Assembly (NCBI RefSeq): GCF_016862975.1
Contig: NZ_BONZ01000027.1
Coordinates: 248,001-312,000 of the forward strand
Length of the DNA: 64,000 nt
Direction of reading: 5' to 3'
Source: Rugosimonospora africana
GTDB lineage: Bacteria; Actinomycetota; Actinomycetes; Mycobacteriales; Micromonosporaceae
Shown: positions 60,651 to 64,000 of the stretch, one piece after another
Numbering within the stretch: the first letter of the stretch is position 1
Layout: each line of letters starts with the position of its first letter
Program-made: the position numbers and the translations under genes
Notes under the pieces: model-generated
Seen by the model: the letters and a program-made list of their open reading frames with translations, nothing else
Databases searched by the model: none
What the model was told of the DNA's origin: nothing

Positions 60651-61782
60651 GTGGTCGTGCTTCGAACGGCTGTCCCCGGATCCGCCGGACTGGACCGTGC
60701 GATGGTCGGACATCGTCCGCGAGTTCGCCTGGGTACGCCGGCTCGCCGGTGTGGCACAGGATCCGGTTCACCACGCCGAGGGGGACGTCGCCACACACAC
60801 CCGGATGGCGTGCGAAGCGCTGGCCGCGCTCCCCGAGTGGCGCGCCCGTGCCGAGTCCGACCGGGTCCGGCTGTTCGCCGCGGTACTCCTGCACGACGCG
60901 GCGAAGCCGGACTGTACCCAGTTGGAACCGGATGGGCGGGTCACCGCGCACGGCCACTCGCGCCGGGGTGACCTGATCGCCCGCCGGGTGTTGTGGGAGT
61001 TGGGCGCGCCGGTGGCCTGGCGCGAGTACGTGGCCGCGTTGGTGCGCCACCATCAGGTGCCGTTCTGGGCGTTGGAGCGCCCGGATCTGGACCGCATCGT
61101 GTTCCGGGTCAGCCTGTTGGCCCGCAACGACGACCTGGCACTGCTGGCGACCGCCGACATCCTCGGCCGGACCTGCGGCGACGCCGCCGAGGTGATGGAG
61201 AACATCGGGCTGTTCCGCGAGTACTGCGCGGAACGGGGCTGCCTCGACACCCCGCGGCGGTTCGCGTCGGACCATTCCCGGTTCTGGTACTTCCGAACTC
61301 CCGGCCGCGATCCCGACTACGCCGCCTACGACGACACCCGGCTGACCGTGACGGTGCTGTCCGGGCTGCCCGGTGCCGGCAAGGACACCTGGATCGCCCG
61401 GCACCGGGCGGATCAGCCGGTGGTCAGCCTGGACGGGTTGCGCGCCGAGCTTCGCGTGGCGCCGACTGACGATCAGCGCCCGGTCGTCGCGGCGGCGCAC
61501 CGGCTGGCCAGGGAGCACCTGCGCGCCGGACGGTCGTTCGTGTGGAACGCCACCAACGTCTCGCGCCGGCTGCGTGAGCAGTGCGTCGGCCTGGTGGCCG
61601 ACTACCGGGGCCGGGTCGACCTGGTGGCGCTGGAGGCGCCGCCGCCGGTGCTGCGGGCGCGCAACCGGGCACGCGAGCATCCGGTACCCGACGCGGTCGT
61701 CGACCGGCTCGTCTCCCGCTGGGAGACACCGGATCCAACGGAGGCGCACCGCGTGTCCTGGATCGACACGGCCGACTGCTGA
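60637..61782 (+). CDS. Bifunctional HD phosphohydrolase - polynucleotide kinase (HD-Pnk)
   Basis: 381 residues. The N-terminal HD domain has 'HHAEGDVATHTRMACEAL' (H54), 'VLLHDAAKP' (H86-D87), 'AHGHS' and 'LVRHHQVPFW'. The C-terminal kinase has P-loop 'LSGLPGAGKDTWIARH' (243-250) and the acceptor motif 'SLDGLRAELR' (Asp266, Arg269, like D35/R38 of T4 Pnk). The architecture equals Runella HD-Pnk, shown by Shuman's group to remove 2',3'-cyclic or 2'-phosphates and phosphorylate 5'-OH ends. With the upstream ligase it makes a complete RNA repair pathway. Confidence 0.92.
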   Translation: MKSFEWSCFERLSPDPPDWTVRWSDIVREFAWVRRLAGVAQDPVHHAEGDVATHTRMACEALAALPEWRARAESDRVRLFAAVLLHDAAKPDCTQLEPDGRVTAHGHSRRGDLIARRVLWELGAPVAWREYVAALVRHHQVPFWALERPDLDRIVFRVSLLARNDDLALLATADILGRTCGDAAEVMENIGLFREYCAERGCLDTPRRFASDHSRFWYFRTPGRDPDYAAYDDTRLTVTVLSGLPGAGKDTWIARHRADQPVVSLDGLRAELRVAPTDDQRPVVAAAHRLAREHLRAGRSFVWNATNVSRRLREQCVGLVADYRGRVDLVALEAPPPVLRARNRAREHPVPDAVVDRLVSRWETPDPTEAHRVSWIDTADC

Positions 61783-61888
61783 GCTGGCTGGGTCGCTGTG
61801 CTGTGGCGGTGTTGGCTGGGTCGCCGCGCTGCGGCGGGGCCGGTGCCGGGGGACAATCGACGCGCTGCCGTACCTTCCGGGAGGAGTC

Positions 61889-63154
61889 GTGGCCACCGAC
61901 CGCTCAGCGACCGACCGCCCAGCGACCGACCGCTCAGCCACCAACCGCCCCGCCGACGGCCGGGCAGGCGACAGCCGCCCCGCCCACGGCCGCACAGGCG
62001 ACAGCCGCCCGGCCAGCCCGGTGGCGCCGGACAGCTTCGGCCCGTTCGATGGGCGGGTCTGGCTCAACACAGCGCACCAGGGGCCACTGCCCCGGGTCGC
62101 GGTGGAGGCCGCGGCGCGAGCGGCGTCACTCAAAGCGGCGCCGCATCGCATTCCCGACGAGGCGTTCACCGACGAGCCCGAACGGCTTCGCGGGCTGCTC
62201 GCCACGCTGGTGGGCGGCCGGGTCGACGAGATCGTGCTGGGCAACAGCACGTCGTACGGGCTGCAGCTGGTCGCCGGTGGACTGCCCTGGCAGTCCGGGG
62301 ACGAGGTTCTGGTCGTCGACGGTGACTACCCGGCGACGGTACTGCCGTGGTCGCGGCTGACCGACCGCGGCGTGCATACCCGCCGGTTGCACCCGGGCGC
62401 CGGAGCGCCGACCGCGACCGAACTCGCCGCGACTCTCACCGACGCGACCCGGGTGTTCGCGCTGACCTGGGTGAACTCGTTCACCGGCCACGCAGCTGAC
62501 CTGGACGCGCTCGGCCGGGTGTGCCGCGAGGCCGGGGTGACGTTCGTGGTGAACGCGTCGCAGGCTATCGGGGCGCGTCCGATCGACGTGTCGCGCGTCC
62601 CGGTCGACGCCGTGGCGAGCTGCGGGTACAAGTGGCTGTGCGGGCCGTACGGCACCGGGTTCACCTGGCTGCGCCCGGGCCTGCGGGACCGGTTGCGCCC
62701 GCAACAGGCGTACTGGCTGGCGATGCAGGCCGGGCGCGGCCTGGACCACATGCGCGACTACACCGTGCGCGACGACCTGGGCGTGCGCGGCATGGATGTG
62801 TTCTGCCCGGCCAACTTCGCCAACACGCTGCCCTGGGCGGCGGCCATCGACCTGTTCCTGTCGGTCGGGGTTCCGGCGGTCGCGGAGTACGACCAGTGGC
62901 TGGTCGATGTGCTGCTGGCCGGCATCGATCCGGAGGTATACGAGGTGCTCAGCCCGGTACGCGGGCCTGCCCGGTCCACCCTCGTCGTGCTCGCCCGGCG
63001 GGACGGAGACAACGAGCGGCGGTACCGGCAGCTGGCCGAGGCCGGTGTCGACGTGGCGTACCGCGAGGGGAACCTGCGCCTGTGCCCGCACCTGTTCACC
63101 ACACCCGACGAGATCGACCGCGCGCTGGAGGTACTGCACCGGCCGGCGTCGTGA
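61889..63154 (+). CDS. Class V aminotransferase (isopenicillin-N epimerase/SufS-like)
   Basis: 421 residues. A 40-residue disordered repeat head (SATDRPATDR, PADGRAGDSR), then 'VWLNTAHQGPLPRVAVEAAA', 'VVDGDYPATVLPWSRL', 'ALTWVNSFTGHAADL', and the PLP lysine in 'VASCGYKWLCGPYGTGFTWL'. No sulfur-relay Cys near the C-terminus. Reaction unassigned. The GTG start has a GGGAGGAG site. Lies 106 bp downstream of the RNA repair pair, possibly its own unit. Confidence 0.88.
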   Translation: MATDRSATDRPATDRSATNRPADGRAGDSRPAHGRTGDSRPASPVAPDSFGPFDGRVWLNTAHQGPLPRVAVEAAARAASLKAAPHRIPDEAFTDEPERLRGLLATLVGGRVDEIVLGNSTSYGLQLVAGGLPWQSGDEVLVVDGDYPATVLPWSRLTDRGVHTRRLHPGAGAPTATELAATLTDATRVFALTWVNSFTGHAADLDALGRVCREAGVTFVVNASQAIGARPIDVSRVPVDAVASCGYKWLCGPYGTGFTWLRPGLRDRLRPQQAYWLAMQAGRGLDHMRDYTVRDDLGVRGMDVFCPANFANTLPWAAAIDLFLSVGVPAVAEYDQWLVDVLLAGIDPEVYEVLSPVRGPARSTLVVLARRDGDNERRYRQLAEAGVDVAYREGNLRLCPHLFTTPDEIDRALEVLHRPAS

Positions 63155-63189
63155 GCGCTCGTGCCGGGCCGGGCGTCGTCTTTGGGCGC

Positions 63190-63300
63190 GAGGCGGGTCT
63201 TCCGGTGCCGGGGCTGGTCTTCTGGCGCCGGCCCCGTCTTCTGGCACCGGACCGTTCTTCTCACGCCGGCCTGTCTTCCGGCGCCGGGCCGATTTTCGAT
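63190..63300. repeat. 22-bp degenerate tandem repeat
   Basis: Five imperfect units of the form GGTCTTCYGGCGCCGGNCC fill the spacer between the aminotransferase and the amidohydrolase. Confidence 0.75.
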
Positions 63301-63347
63301 GCGGGGCGGGGCAGCGCGGAGTTTGCCGTCGCTGGAAGGATGGTTGG

Positions 63348-64000
63348 GTGACTCGCGTACTGCTGACCGGGGGATCGGTGCTCGACGTCGCGTCGGGTGA
63401 GGCACGGCCCGCCGACGTGGTGATGGAAGGAGACCGGATCGTCGCCGTCGGCACCGGCCTCGACGGAGACGAGGCGGTCGACTGCACCGGCGGCATGCTG
63501 CTGCCCGGATTCATCGACTGCCACACACACGTGTGCCTGCCGGCCACGTACCACGAGGACGATCCGCTCGATATGCCGCGATCGGCGCGGGCGCTGGCCG
63601 CCGTACCGGTCCTGCGGACGTTGCTGCGCCTCGGCGTCACGACGGTACGCGACGCCTGGGGTGCCGACGCCGGCCTCAAACTGGCCCTGGAGCGGGGCTG
63701 GATCGAGGGGCCCGACCTGTTCGTCAGCCTCCGGCAGGTGTGCACCACGGGCGGCATCGGTGACCACTGGGCGCCCCTGTCCGGTTCGCTCGACCTGTTC
63801 GGAGATCCGTCGATGCCCGATCCGGTGTTCTGCGGCGCCGACGGAGCCCGCGACGTGGTGCGCCGGATGGTGCGCGCCGGCGCTGACTGGATCAAGGTGA
63901 CGGCGACCGGCTCGATGGTGCGGGGCACCGGCGTGCACGACGTCCAGTTGACCGCCGAGGAGATGCGTGCGCTCGTCGACGAGGCGGACCGGCAGGGGCG
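63348..64000 (+). CDS. Amidohydrolase-family protein (3' truncated by window edge)
   Basis: 217 residues visible from GTG 63348 (GGAAGGA site). Start 'LLTGGSVLDVASGEARPADV', the metal motif 'MLLPGFIDCHTHVCLPAT' (HxH near 60-62), 'LLRLGVTTVRDAWGADAGLK' and 'GADWIKVTATGSMV', where the Lys may be carboxylated. This matches prolidase/imidazolonepropionase-like metal hydrolases; the later His and Asp ligands are beyond the window. Substrate unknown. Confidence 0.92.
   Translation, partial: MTRVLLTGGSVLDVASGEARPADVVMEGDRIVAVGTGLDGDEAVDCTGGMLLPGFIDCHTHVCLPATYHEDDPLDMPRSARALAAVPVLRTLLRLGVTTVRDAWGADAGLKLALERGWIEGPDLFVSLRQVCTTGGIGDHWAPLSGSLDLFGDPSMPDPVFCGADGARDVVRRMVRAGADWIKVTATGSMVRGTGVHDVQLTAEEMRALVDEADRQG

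Overview
The window is very GC-rich DNA with actinobacterial features: abundant GTG starts, many short overlapping operons, a DmdR/IdeR-type iron box, a mycothiol/maleylpyruvate-isomerase-like protein, several TetR/LacI/ROK/LysR/IclR regulators, and a complete actinobacterial high-affinity (group 1h, formerly group 5) [NiFe]-hydrogenase locus. A filamentous, soil-type actinomycete is likely. A place near Micromonosporaceae is my inference and was not tested. I saw no rRNA, tRNA, CRISPR array, phage or IS element.

Region 1 (1-16.5 kb) is mixed metabolism: a truncated B12-binding radical SAM protein; an IclR regulator divergent from malate synthase (aceB); a secreted GH27 alpha-galactosidase with a CBM13 lectin domain and its LacI regulator (a consensus promoter carries a LacI operator); a LysR/YeiH-type pair; an ArsR-MFS pair; an FAD monooxygenase; DUF2277; an SDR without the usual catalytic residues; a SnoaL-type ECF sigma factor; a DinB-type protein; and an anchored beta-propeller protein.

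Region 2 (16.5-30.3 kb) is one long plus-strand transcription unit of tightly overlapping genes: SIS protein, HypC-like protein, SIS protein, hydrogenase small and large subunits (hhyS, hhyL), a NifU-like protein, four accessory proteins of unknown function, a fused maturation protease, a nested 36-residue membrane peptide, then hypC, hypD, hypE, hypA and hypB. hypF is not present here. The product should be a non-Tat, O2-tolerant hydrogenase that scavenges trace H2. A repeat-rich 650-bp block with 24-bp inverted repeats lies just upstream.

Region 3 (30.2-43.3 kb) holds a convergent amide-catabolism cluster (acetamidase/formamidase, APC permease, amidase), a GH3 hexosaminidase, a lipoprotein with an oddly expanded signal peptide, DUF1992, LtrA, an NlpC-like protein with FG-GAP-type repeats, a ROK regulator and a frameshifted FAD monooxygenase.

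Region 4 (43.4-64 kb) has a TetR regulator with a three-unit operator, a gamma-glutamyltransferase, a secreted lipase-like hydrolase, two class V aminotransferases, a TetR-MFS pair, a DrrAB-type ABC exporter, DUF2267, an iron-box-controlled DoxX-like protein, a Wzy-like polymerase, a cyclase-family hydrolase, an S66 LD-carboxypeptidase and a two-gene RNA repair cassette (RNA ligase plus HD-polynucleotide kinase). It ends in a truncated amidohydrolase. Short, mutually unrelated tandem repeats sit at gene ends throughout the window.
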